Shown here one piece after another: positions 17,021 to 24,955 of a stretch of DNA of 64,000 nt; position 1 is the stretch's first letter, and each line of letters begins with the position of its first letter. The DNA is from CBDDHT01 sp965227905 (lineage in GTDB: Bacteria > Pseudomonadota > Alphaproteobacteria > Rhizobiales > Methyloligellaceae). The position numbers were made by a program, and so were the translations under genes. The DNA is taken from positions 930,001 to 994,000 of the forward strand of contig OZ245780.1 of assembly GCA_965227905.1 (NCBI GenBank), read 5' to 3'. Below the pieces are notes generated by a model, which had not been told where the DNA came from, did not search any database, and worked only from the letters and a program-made list of their open reading frames with translations.

Positions 17021-17238
17021 ACTGAAATCCTCTAAGCGCGCCTACCGAAGCGCTCTATTCTGCCTGAGTGTTATATTCCGGCACAGTCGTCAAAAAAGCC
17101 TTAACCCGGTTGATGTCGGGCGAGCGCGTGGTTTTTCTGCGCTGGAATCCGACACGGCGGGCTTGCCTGCTTTCCGATTTTCATGGGAGTGAAATGGCCC
17201 CGGCCGGCAGATCGGTCAGCGAAGCGGAGGTGCTCAAG

Positions 17239-18216
17239 GTGAAGGTTTCTATTCTCGACGATTATTTCGATACGCTCCGCACATTGCCCTGTTTTGCAAA
17301 GCTCGGCGGGCACGATGTGACCATCTGGAACGATCATGTGCAGGACGTCGATATGTTGGTCGAGAGATTGGCCGAGACCGAGGCTCTCGTCCTGATCCGC
17401 GAGCGCACGCAGATCCGCACGCCATTAATAGAGCGACTGCCAAATCTGCGGCTCATCAGCCAGCGGAGTGTTTATCCACATATCGATATCGAAACCTGTA
17501 CGCGGCAGGGCATTGTCGTCTCATCCAGTCAACATCCAGGCACACTGTCCTTTGCGGCAGCAGAGCTTACCTGGGGTCTGGTGTTAGCGGGGATGCGGCA
17601 GATTCCACAGCAGATGGAATCGCTCAAAGCTGGCAATTGGCAGATTGGCGTCGGTAATACGGTGCGCGACAAGACACTTGGAATTTTCGGGTATGGTCGT
17701 ATCGGCGAGGCGGTTGCCGGGTATGGGAAGGCCTTCGGTATGAATGTTCTGGTCTGGGCGAGCGAAGGCTCGCGTGCCAGAGCGACTGCCGACGGATGGG
17801 AAACGGCGGAGAGCAAAGAGGCGTTCTTCCAAGCTTGCGATGTGCTGTCACTGCATCTGCGGCTTTACGACTCGACGCGCGGTATCGTCACCGCCGAAGA
17901 CTTGGCGCAAATGAAGTCGACGTCCCTTTTGGTGAACACAAGCCGCGCTGGACTGATCCAGCCTGGAGCGCTGTTGGAAGCCCTGCGGCAGGGCCGGCCT
18001 GGTGGTGCTGCAATCGATGTGTTTGACACGGAACCCGTTCGCGATCCGCATGACCCGCTTCTGCAGATGGACAATGTCGTCGCAACACCACATATCGGTT
18101 ACGTCACGCAAGAGGAGTATGAGCTCCAATTCACCGACATCTTCGATCAGATCAATGCCTTTGCAGAAGGCGCTCCAATTAATGTGGTGAACCCGGAGGT
18201 TTTGCGCGGGGTCTAG
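17239..18216 (+). CDS. D-2-hydroxyacid dehydrogenase family protein
   Basis: The 325-residue NAD(P)-dependent dehydrogenase has the Rossmann motif GIFGYGRIGEAVAGYG and the catalytic set of the D-2-hydroxyacid dehydrogenase family: Arg in NTSRAGLIQ, Glu in DVFDTEPV and His in TPHIGYVT. The start is taken as the GTG at 17239 (VKVSILDDYFDTL) because GGAGG lies exactly 8 bases upstream. An ATG at 17194 with a GGAG is a second possibility, and the frame stays open to 17068. It has no close cotranscribed partner. It could act on hydroxypyruvate, phosphoglycerate or another 2-oxo acid; the sequence does not decide. Confidence 0.82.
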   Translation: MKVSILDDYFDTLRTLPCFAKLGGHDVTIWNDHVQDVDMLVERLAETEALVLIRERTQIRTPLIERLPNLRLISQRSVYPHIDIETCTRQGIVVSSSQHPGTLSFAAAELTWGLVLAGMRQIPQQMESLKAGNWQIGVGNTVRDKTLGIFGYGRIGEAVAGYGKAFGMNVLVWASEGSRARATADGWETAESKEAFFQACDVLSLHLRLYDSTRGIVTAEDLAQMKSTSLLVNTSRAGLIQPGALLEALRQGRPGGAAIDVFDTEPVRDPHDPLLQMDNVVATPHIGYVTQEEYELQFTDIFDQINAFAEGAPINVVNPEVLRGV

Positions 18217-18245
18217 CTGTTGCTGGCCGACGTGGCTGTGGTTCA

Positions 18246-18445
18246 GGGTGCTGTCCGGCGAGATCGGAGATTGTTGGACCATCTGAGTCTATTTCGCTCA
18301 CGGCTATTCCGCGCTGATGCGCGGGCCTCCGCGGGGGCGCCCCCGGATCAGGCCCGGGGCAGGCTCTGACCGGGCGGCGGCCGCTTGGCCTTGCCTCGCT
18401 GGTCGCTCGGGTGTTCTTGGCTCTATGCGAGATGGTGCCGTGTGG
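18246..18445 (+). repeat. Intergenic repeat, direct copy 1
   Basis: This copy and the next share long near-identical blocks: GGTGCTGTCCGGCG at the head, the core TATTTCGCTCACGGCTATTC, then the Ala-tRNA-unrelated GC-rich stretch GGGCCTCCGCGGGGGCGCC, and GGCGGCGGCCGCTTGGCC followed by CTCGGGTGTTCTTGGCTC. Copy 1 carries an insertion of about 20 bases after the GC-rich block. No reading frame in it is supported. Confidence 0.85.
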
Positions 18446-18632
18446 CTGGTGCTGTCCGGCGTGAATTGGCCGCGTTGGTAGATCTGAGTTTATTTCGCTC
18501 ACGGCTATTCCGCGCCGTTGGCGCGGGCCTCCGCGGGGGCGCCCTGATCGGGCGGCGGCCGCTTGGCCTTGCCTCGCTGGTCGCTCGGGTGTTCTTGGCT
18601 CCATCTGAGATGGTGCCGTATGGCTGGTGCTA
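18446..18632 (+). repeat. Intergenic repeat, direct copy 2
   Basis: This is the second, adjacent direct copy of the unit described at 18246-18445, with the core at 18481-18543. It ends in GAGATGGTGCCGTATGGCTGG, nearly the same junction that ends copy 1. The tandem layout with slight divergence suggests duplication within the gap. Confidence 0.85.
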
Positions 18633-18711
18633 TACGATCACCATCTTAGATCAGCAAAGAAGAACCGCGCCTTAGTGGCGCGGCAAGCGCGACCGCGCGC
18701 CGGCCGGTCAG

Positions 18712-18779
18712 GCCGCCCCCGCGGAGGCCCACGCCAACGGCGTGGAATAGCCGTGAGCGAAATAAACCCGATCTCAAAT
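18712..18779 (-). repeat. Intergenic repeat, inverted partial copy 3
   Basis: On the minus strand this stretch reads GATCGGGTTTATTTCGCTC, then ACGGCTATTCCACGCCG and GGGCCTCCGCGGGGGCGGC, matching the core of copies 1 and 2 in the opposite orientation. The three copies together form an inverted-repeat arrangement that fills the 648-base gap between a dehydrogenase gene and the convergent GST gene. Nothing in the gap codes for a recognisable protein. Confidence 0.82.
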
Positions 18780-18864
18780 CCACGACACCTTCCCGCCGGC
18801 AAGCACCGGCTCCTTTTCCCGAAGCCAGACGTGAACAAAGAACACCCGCCCTCAACCACGATCG

Positions 18865-19536
18865 TCAAACCGTCTCCCCACGCTCGACAAGCTCGCCCTT
18901 CGCCTCCTCCGCCCACTGCGTGAGTTCGGGCATCGCCAGGACATGGTCGCGGTAGGCGGCCGCCGTTCCATCGTCGCCGTAAGCGGCGAGATCGACGCCA
19001 TATGTTTTGAACCGCGAGGCAACAGGTGCATACATCGCGTCCGCTATCGAGAAGTCGCCAAAAAGATATCCGCCGCCATCTCCATGCTCGGCCCTGCACA
19101 TACGCCAGATTGCAACAATCCGGGTGACATCGGCTGCCACGCGGTCGTCGACTGTGGAAGGCGCTAGGACGCGCGTGAAATCCATCGGCATTTTATCGCG
19201 CAGATGAAAGAAACCCGAGTGCATTTCGGCGGCAACCGACCTGGCCATGGCACGTGCGTCGACAGCCTCGGGCCAGAGTCCGGCCTCGCCATGTTGCTCG
19301 GCCAGATACTCCAGGATCGCCAGCGTATCCCATATCGTCATATCGCCGACGATCAATGCCGGTACGAGGCCTGAAGGTGAATGTGCCAGGATCTGATCGC
19401 GGCGGTTCGGTTCCTTGAGTCTCACCTTTTCCTCGCTGAAGGGGATCCCGCATTTGGTCATTGCGAGCCAAGGTCGAAGGCTCCACGACGAGTAGTTCTT
19501 ATCGCCAATCACAAGCGTATAGGCAGTACTCTGCAT
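18865..19536 (-). CDS. Glutathione S-transferase family protein
   Basis: The 223-residue protein has an N-terminal thioredoxin-like domain (YTLVIGDKNYSSWSLRPWLAM, then SGLVPALIVGD with the cis-proline and IWDTLAILEYLAE) and a C-terminal helical domain with the GST motif FGDFSIADAMYAPV. The first Ser of SSWSLRPW is the likely glutathione-activating residue. The start is MQSTAYT at 19536, with GGGAGAGAC directly before it; an upstream frame lacks such a site. It is divergent from the aminopeptidase gene, 90 bases away. Substrate unknown. Confidence 0.85.
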   Translation of the reverse strand: MQSTAYTLVIGDKNYSSWSLRPWLAMTKCGIPFSEEKVRLKEPNRRDQILAHSPSGLVPALIVGDMTIWDTLAILEYLAEQHGEAGLWPEAVDARAMARSVAAEMHSGFFHLRDKMPMDFTRVLAPSTVDDRVAADVTRIVAIWRMCRAEHGDGGGYLFGDFSIADAMYAPVASRFKTYGVDLAAYGDDGTAAAYRDHVLAMPELTQWAEEAKGELVERGETV

Positions 19537-19626
19537 GTCTCTCCCATTGTGTTTGTGCCGCTGGCTTGGCATTAATCGGTCCCCCAGCGGGCCATCATTC
19601 GTACACACATCATAGCGGTTCCATCA

Positions 19627-21030
19627 ATGTCATATCAAAGCTACGACGAGACCCTCGACCAGTTGCTCATATCGGCCGACTCGGATGCGGACACACGCCC
19701 GGTCAACCTGGTTCGAAAAGAGGATCTTGAGGCTCTGCCGGATGCGCATCGGTCCTGGCTCGAAGCCGTCGGATTCTCAGCAGGTGCAGGGAGTGTCGTG
19801 GCGCTACCGGGTTCCGACGGCAAGATCGAAGGCGCCGTGATGGGCAAAGGCAAGTCGGATGGCGAATGGTCGGCGCTTCTTCCGGGAGCATTGCCGCAGG
19901 CCCTGCCACAGGGCGCCTATCATCTTGCAGGCGATGTCGGCAATGCCGAGCAGGTCGCGCTCGCATGGTTGCTGGGGTCTTATGTTTTCGAGCGCTATAA
20001 GAGTGGTGAGTCACGCAAACCTCGCTCATTGAAAGTCCCGGCCGGTATCGATGCTGAGCGGGTTCGCCATCTTGCCCGTGCCGTCTATTTCGGGCGCGAT
20101 CTGATCAACACGCCGGCGAGCGACCTCGGACCCGCGGAACTCGAGTCGGCCGCGCGTGAATTGGCGGATACCCATGGTGCGGATATCGAAGTGACAACCG
20201 GCGACGCTCTGATCGATCAGAACTTCCCGATGATCCATGCGGTCGGCCGGGCGAGTGACCGAGAGCCTCGTCTCATCGACATCCGCTGGGGTGACGCTGA
20301 GGCCCCCAAGGTTACGCTTGTCGGGAAGGGCATCTGCTTCGATACCGGCGGGCTCAATCTGAAGCCCGGCAATTCGATGGCGCTGATGAAGAAAGATATG
20401 GGAGGCGCAGCTGCCGTTCTTGCTCTGGCTTCGATGATCATGAGTGCCGGGATCAAGGTCCGGTTGCGGGTCCTGGTTCCGGCCGCCGAAAACAATGTCT
20501 CGGCCAATGCGTTCAGACCAAGCGACGTTCTGCACAGCCGCAACGGCATGACTGTTGAAATTGGAAACACCGATGCGGAGGGGCGTCTGGTCCTTGCCGA
20601 TGCCTTGTCTCTGGCAGATGAGGAGGCGCCTGATTATCTGATCTCGATGGCAACGCTGACAGGCGCCGCGCGTGTCGCCCTTGGCCCTGATCTGCCGCCA
20701 TTCTATTCGGATGACGATACCTTTGCCGACGATGTACTCAAATCCGCATCCTCGGTTGGCGACCATCTCTGGCGCATGCCGTTTTGGATGCCTTATGACA
20801 AGACGCTCAAGAGCAGCGTCGCCGACGTCAATCACATTTCGGACGGCCCGTTCGCCGGCTCGGTAACGGCAGCGCTGTTTCTCAAGCGGTTTGTCTCGGA
20901 AGCAGAGCGCTACGCCCATCTCGATATCTACGGGTGGACGCCAAGCGCAAAGCCCGGTCGCCCGAAGGGTGGCGAACCGCAAGGCGCCCGCGCTCTGTTC
21001 GATACCTTCCTGCGAACATTCGGTACATGA
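19627..21030 (+). CDS. Leucyl aminopeptidase family (M17) metallopeptidase
   Basis: The 467-residue cytosolic peptidase has an M17 C-terminal catalytic domain. The metal and active-site motifs are visible: VGKGICFDTGGLNLKPG with the catalytic lysine region, MKKDMGGAAAVLAL, and the signature NTDAEGRLVLADALSL. It removes N-terminal amino acids from peptides using two metal ions. The stop codon overlaps the start of the NlpC/P60 gene (ATGA), so the two are translationally coupled, as is common in alphaproteobacteria. This could link peptide release from cell-wall fragments to amino-acid recovery. Confidence 0.92.
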   Translation: MSYQSYDETLDQLLISADSDADTRPVNLVRKEDLEALPDAHRSWLEAVGFSAGAGSVVALPGSDGKIEGAVMGKGKSDGEWSALLPGALPQALPQGAYHLAGDVGNAEQVALAWLLGSYVFERYKSGESRKPRSLKVPAGIDAERVRHLARAVYFGRDLINTPASDLGPAELESAARELADTHGADIEVTTGDALIDQNFPMIHAVGRASDREPRLIDIRWGDAEAPKVTLVGKGICFDTGGLNLKPGNSMALMKKDMGGAAAVLALASMIMSAGIKVRLRVLVPAAENNVSANAFRPSDVLHSRNGMTVEIGNTDAEGRLVLADALSLADEEAPDYLISMATLTGAARVALGPDLPPFYSDDDTFADDVLKSASSVGDHLWRMPFWMPYDKTLKSSVADVNHISDGPFAGSVTAALFLKRFVSEAERYAHLDIYGWTPSAKPGRPKGGEPQGARALFDTFLRTFGT

Positions 21031-21893
21031 GTTCGCCAGTGCTCGATAGGCGCCTGAATGCTTATCGCGCGGATCTTGCCGCAACATCGCTGCGAGGCCA
21101 GGTCGAGGCGACACGCTTTGTCGAAGGCGAACCGCTGCAGGTGGTCGAGCCGGTTGCACCGTTGCGAGAAAGCCCGCGGTTCGATGCGCGTCTCGATACA
21201 GAGGTGCTCTTTGGTGAAACGGTTCGCATATACGACGAGCAAGAGGGCTGGTCCTGGGTGCAGGTGGACCGTGACGGCTATGTTGGATATGTGCCGAGCG
21301 AGGCGCTGGGGCCTGTGTCAGCGCCGATCACGCACAGAGTTTCGACACTCCATACGCACACTTATCCTGCTCCCGACAAGAAGGTGCCGCCTTCGACGCT
21401 ACTCACTTTGAATGCCGGAGTGGTCGTCACCGGGCCCGTGGTTGGGCAAACGGGATTCGTGCAGATCGCGCCGGGTTCATTCGTTTCTGGAAGACATGTC
21501 GCGCCGATTGCAGAAAAAGAGCCCGACTTTGTCGCTGTGGCCGAGCGTTTCGTCGGTACGCCCTATTTGTGGGGAGGGCGGACAAGCCTTGGCATCGATT
21601 GTTCAGGTCTGATCCAGTTGTCGTTGCAAGCAGCGGGGCGGCATGCCCTCCGCGATAGCGACATGCAGGAAACGACGCTGGGAACGGTCTTACCCGATTC
21701 AGAAGATTACACGGCACTCAAGCGCGGCGATCTCGTCTTCTGGAACGGGCATCTCGGCGTTATGGTGGACGGCAAGAACCTGCTGCACGCCAATGGTTAC
21801 TACATGCAGACGGTTGTCGAGCCGTTATCCGTGGCAGTTGAGCGCATAGCCGACATCCATGGTTCTGTGACGGCGATCAAGCGTCTCGACTGA
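21027..21893 (+). CDS. NlpC/P60 family peptidoglycan hydrolase with SH3 domains
   Basis: The 288-residue protein has bacterial SH3-like segments (residues 40-150, for example VRIYDEQEGWSWVQVDRDGYVGYVP) followed by an NlpC/P60 cysteine peptidase domain. The catalytic set is Cys192 in GIDCSGL, His242 in WNGHLGV and His254 in LLHANG. Family members cut the D-Glu/diaminopimelate bond in wall peptides. No signal peptide is visible, which fits a role in recycling wall peptides in the cytoplasm alongside the coupled aminopeptidase. The start is MSSPVLDRR, overlapping the aminopeptidase stop by 4 bases. Confidence 0.9.
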   Translation: MSSPVLDRRLNAYRADLAATSLRGQVEATRFVEGEPLQVVEPVAPLRESPRFDARLDTEVLFGETVRIYDEQEGWSWVQVDRDGYVGYVPSEALGPVSAPITHRVSTLHTHTYPAPDKKVPPSTLLTLNAGVVVTGPVVGQTGFVQIAPGSFVSGRHVAPIAEKEPDFVAVAERFVGTPYLWGGRTSLGIDCSGLIQLSLQAAGRHALRDSDMQETTLGTVLPDSEDYTALKRGDLVFWNGHLGVMVDGKNLLHANGYYMQTVVEPLSVAVERIADIHGSVTAIKRLD

Positions 21894-21932
21894 CAAGAGA
21901 TATCTGACATTGAGGCAGCGGTACCCGATCAA

Positions 21933-22244
21933 ATGAGCGAAGAGCCGAAGACCGATCAACAGGAAAAGCCGCGCTGGCTCGATCCGCTTCTTTGGGTGGC
22001 GACAGCCTGCCTAGGCGTATTGATTCTTTCAGAAGCTCTTGGGTTCTCTGAACCCCTTCTTCGCGCAGCCATGATTGTCGGCGTCTGTATCGCCGGCACA
22101 GGTATTGTCATCGTGCAGGCGAAACGGGTCTGTTCCAAATGCGGCACCCGCTATGGCTATCACCTGCGCATCGTCAACCAGAACACCTGCCGGCAATGCG
22201 GCAACGAGTTTCCGAGTTGGCCTCTGGATACCAAGAAGGATTGA
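21933..22244 (+). CDS. Small membrane protein with zinc-ribbon tail (hypothetical)
   Basis: The 103-residue protein has two predicted membrane helices (residues 18-36 and 42-62), followed by a soluble tail with two CxxC knuckles, VCSKCGTRYG and TCRQCGNEFP, spaced like a zinc ribbon. I do not recognise a named family. It follows the NlpC/P60 gene by 39 bases on the same strand and may be cotranscribed with it. The ordered cysteine spacing and clean helices support a real gene. The ribosome binding site is weak. Confidence 0.7.
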   Translation: MSEEPKTDQQEKPRWLDPLLWVATACLGVLILSEALGFSEPLLRAAMIVGVCIAGTGIVIVQAKRVCSKCGTRYGYHLRIVNQNTCRQCGNEFPSWPLDTKKD

Positions 22245-22296
22245 GTGTTCGCGGACGAGATCGGGGAGCATCGGACCAACGCCTGAGCGGTCAATC

Positions 22297-22701
22297 TCAG
22301 GTCATAATTCGAATCGTGCCATCACGCTCGATCACGATGCGATCGCCCGACTGAAACTCCGGCTCATTCAACATTACCACGGGAGCTGTCGCCCAACCCA
22401 TTTGGCCGGAGACCACGACCCCGATGGGGAGAATTGCGTCACGACCGCCAAGGACCAAGGCGCGCGGACCGATATCGCGATAGAACAGCTCCAGCATGAC
22501 GGCGCTCGATGAGCTGGAGCCGATCAGTTGTGGAATGACGAGAATTTTGCCGGAAACGATCTCTCCAGATTGGGGATGTCCCGCGAGCGAAACGGCGCCC
22601 GTCTCAGGGTTCACGCCACCCCAAAAACTGATCGGCGCATCGAAGCGTAGGACAGTACCCTCGGCTTCGCCCTCAATCAGAACGTCCGATTGCCACGTCA
22701 C
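22297..22701 (-). CDS. Aconitase X swivelling-domain subunit (DUF126)
   Basis: The 134-residue protein has the aconitase swivelling-domain fold of AcnX small subunits. The conserved serine run GSSSSS lies in PQLIGSSSSSAVMLELFYRD, followed by RALVLGGRDAILPIGVVVSG. The start is the GTG at 22701, overlapping the large-subunit stop by 4 bases (GTGA) with GGAG 8 bases upstream. The open frame upstream of it runs inside the large-subunit gene and is a shadow. In bacteria the two-subunit AcnX enzymes characterised dehydrate cis-3-hydroxy-L-proline; archaeal relatives act on mevalonate 5-phosphate. Either way the two subunits form one enzyme. Confidence 0.87.
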   Translation of the reverse strand: MTWQSDVLIEGEAEGTVLRFDAPISFWGGVNPETGAVSLAGHPQSGEIVSGKILVIPQLIGSSSSSAVMLELFYRDIGPRALVLGGRDAILPIGVVVSGQMGWATAPVVMLNEPEFQSGDRIVIERDGTIRIMT

Positions 22702-23954
22702 GACCAAATCTCCGGGTTTGTCATAACCCGCCCTGCAATGGCGCTTTCGACGCATTCGCTCAGCGCACCGAATTGTGGCTCGTATCCGGTATTGCCCATC
22801 GCGTAGTGTGCGAACTTGCCCGAGTTCGTCATCATGACGCCCTTGCCTTCTGGAAGGATCGGCGTCACGACGATACAAGTGTCCACAACGAATTCCACAC
22901 CGAGATCGGCAAGAGCCGTACGCGTGCCGTCGCTCTCCAAATCTGTCAGCGAATGCCGCCCGAGACAGACATAGACGGGCGTGCGAAACGGTCTGCCATT
23001 CGCCAGTCTCAGCAATCGCCGACATTCCTGGACGGAAAAGTGCGGGCTCCCGAGAGCTACACAATCGACGGCGTCGGAGTCGGAAAGACTAAGGGAACGA
23101 CGGGCGGCATCGATCATGTCGGAACGGACAATGATCGTCTCATCCGGATGCTCGCCCTGAAGAGCCGCTTCGCGACTGTCTACTTCGGGCGTGATGCCGA
23201 CGATATGGATCAAGGCAACGGCACCCGTCGCTGCTGCGGCCGCGCAAAGCGCTTTGAGTTGATCCTCGGTCGGTTCGACGTTGAGCCCGTCGATTGCACA
23301 GACGGCATCACCAGCTTCACGGCCGATCAAAGCACCGAGGACCGGGTAGAATGCGTCTTCGCGTTTCAGACGTTCCGATAGCTTACCGACATCGAACAAC
23401 AGTCGCGCTCGCCGATTCTCGGAGCAGTGTAGACCGTAATAGGGCGCGCGCGCTGTCAGGGCGCAGGCAATATCGAGGAAGTCGCCATAACGGTTTGTGC
23501 GGGCACCGAGAACGGTGTTCACGAAGGCCACGGCATTCGATTCGCCCCAGGCGACCTGTGCTCCGAGCGCCGGCCGTGCGCCAGCCTGATAAGGCGCACA
23601 GGTCCAGGTTGGCTGGCACCCCATTTGCGTATGGGCGGTCATCAAGCGTGCGGCCATGGCCCGCCGCTCCTTTGGAACACGAACCTGATCGGGTTTCAGG
23701 AGATTCAGCGCCCCGACATTGGTGGTTGTCGGAACTTGGACCCGGCCTCCGCTCGCGGCCAGACGCTCGCAATACAGAACGCCGGAGTCGCCATGATAGA
23801 GACATCCGTCTATGTGACTTGAGACGATCGGCACGAGTTTGTCGGCACCCAAAATCTGGGCGGCTTCGGCGACAAGCCGCAAAGCTAGCTGTTCTGCCGG
23901 TGTTCCGTCCCCGCCTGACAAAATTGCCCGTTCGTCTGCGGTCAGATGCAACAT
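22698..23954 (-). CDS. Aconitase X catalytic subunit (DUF521)
   Basis: The 418-residue protein matches the AcnX large subunit. Visible motifs include TTTNVGALNL, CAPYQAGARP and WGESNAVAFVNTVLGARTNR, then a GDFLDIACALTARAPYYGLH block. Cysteines in CAPYQ and further on (TCIVV) are candidates for the iron-cofactor ligands of the family. The start MLHLTADERAIL is chosen because homologues begin at this point; the ribosome binding site is weak (AGGA 11 bases away) and a GTG at 24002 is possible. The gene follows a GhrA-like dehydrogenase gene and a peptide transporter set. A hydroxyproline dehydratase role is plausible but not shown. Confidence 0.85.
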   Translation of the reverse strand: MLHLTADERAILSGGDGTPAEQLALRLVAEAAQILGADKLVPIVSSHIDGCLYHGDSGVLYCERLAASGGRVQVPTTTNVGALNLLKPDQVRVPKERRAMAARLMTAHTQMGCQPTWTCAPYQAGARPALGAQVAWGESNAVAFVNTVLGARTNRYGDFLDIACALTARAPYYGLHCSENRRARLLFDVGKLSERLKREDAFYPVLGALIGREAGDAVCAIDGLNVEPTEDQLKALCAAAAATGAVALIHIVGITPEVDSREAALQGEHPDETIIVRSDMIDAARRSLSLSDSDAVDCVALGSPHFSVQECRRLLRLANGRPFRTPVYVCLGRHSLTDLESDGTRTALADLGVEFVVDTCIVVTPILPEGKGVMMTNSGKFAHYAMGNTGYEPQFGALSECVESAIAGRVMTNPEIWS

Positions 23955-24005
23955 TTGTTTGCAGGTCCTAAAGCGGATCGTCGCATTCCTGCGAACCGTC
24001 ACACA

Positions 24006-24947
24006 TCAATAGCCACGTGATCGTTCGACAATATTGTCCAGCGGCTCTCCCGCCTCAAATCGCTTTATCTGATCGAGAACGTACCGGCAGACGGCGCGCT
24101 CGTCGGAAATCGAGGCATTGTGGGGAGAAATGACGACGCGGGGGTGGGACCAGAGTGCGCTATCGGAAGGCAGCGGTTCCACTTCGAAGACATCGAGTGA
24201 CGTTGCCCAAAGCGTTCCGTCATCGAGACACGACAGGATGTCCGTCTCGACCTGTAGGCCACCGCGCCCGGCATTGATGAGGACAGGGCCGGGAAGCAGG
24301 CCGTCTTTGGCCAGGCCTTCGATGAGCTGTCGATTGAGAATGCCTTCGGTTTCCAGGGTGAGCGGCAGGAGGGAAACCAGGATATCCGTTTGTGCAAGAA
24401 AATCCGTCAGCCCGTCCTGCCCATGAAAGCAGGTGATGTCTCCAAGGTCCTTGGCGGTCCGGCTCCAGGCGGCAACCTGAAAACCGAGCGTTGCGAGTTT
24501 CTCGGCCGCATCGCGGCCAAGAACGCCGGTTCCCATGACGCCCACGCGAATTTCATTGGCGCCCGGCTGCGGCAGCTCCTCCCATTGGGCTTGCGCCTGC
24601 AATGCCCGATATTCAAGCACGCGGCGCTGGTGCAGGAGGACATGAAGCGTCACATACTCGCTCATCCGCATGGTGAGATTAGGGTCTACGAAACGCACGA
24701 GAGGTACGTCCGGTAGCGTCTCATCCCGCAGGAGATGATCCACTCCCGCGCCCATATTGATGATCAATCGCAGGTTAGGAAGTTTGGCGAGTTCGCCATG
24801 AGGTGCGCGCCAGACCATGGCAAGGTCGATTTCCGAAACATCGCCGGTCTCCGGCCAAATCCTGACATCTCGTGTCGGATCACCCTGCCGAATTCCCTCG
24901 GCAAGTTGCTCCTTGTCCATGCCGCCGCTGATAATGAGGGTCGCCAT
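24006..24947 (-). CDS. Glyoxylate/hydroxypyruvate reductase A-like dehydrogenase
   Basis: The 313-residue D-2-hydroxyacid dehydrogenase resembles GhrA. It has the nucleotide motif GVMGTGVLGRDAAEKL and catalytic Arg (NAGRGGLQ), Glu (DVFEVEPLP) and His (SPHNASIS). The sequence from residue 60 (LRLIINMGAGVDHLL) is typical of the GhrA branch. Such enzymes reduce glyoxylate or hydroxypyruvate with NADPH. It sits between yejF (8 bases upstream) and aconitase X on the same strand, which suggests a role in the same catabolic route. Confidence 0.85.
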   Translation of the reverse strand: MATLIISGGMDKEQLAEGIRQGDPTRDVRIWPETGDVSEIDLAMVWRAPHGELAKLPNLRLIINMGAGVDHLLRDETLPDVPLVRFVDPNLTMRMSEYVTLHVLLHQRRVLEYRALQAQAQWEELPQPGANEIRVGVMGTGVLGRDAAEKLATLGFQVAAWSRTAKDLGDITCFHGQDGLTDFLAQTDILVSLLPLTLETEGILNRQLIEGLAKDGLLPGPVLINAGRGGLQVETDILSCLDDGTLWATSLDVFEVEPLPSDSALWSHPRVVISPHNASISDERAVCRYVLDQIKRFEAGEPLDNIVERSRGY

Positions 24948-24955
24948 TAATCCGC

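Noticed and set aside
20026..21159. A 377-residue minus-strand frame opposite the aminopeptidase gene.
   Set aside because: It is a shadow of a well supported M17 peptidase with clear motifs; its own sequence has no domain.
22702..23064. A possible N-terminal extension of the aconitase X small subunit.
   Set aside because: The extension runs inside the large-subunit gene and is Arg/Cys-rich noise; the GTG at 22701 with its ribosome binding site fits the family start.
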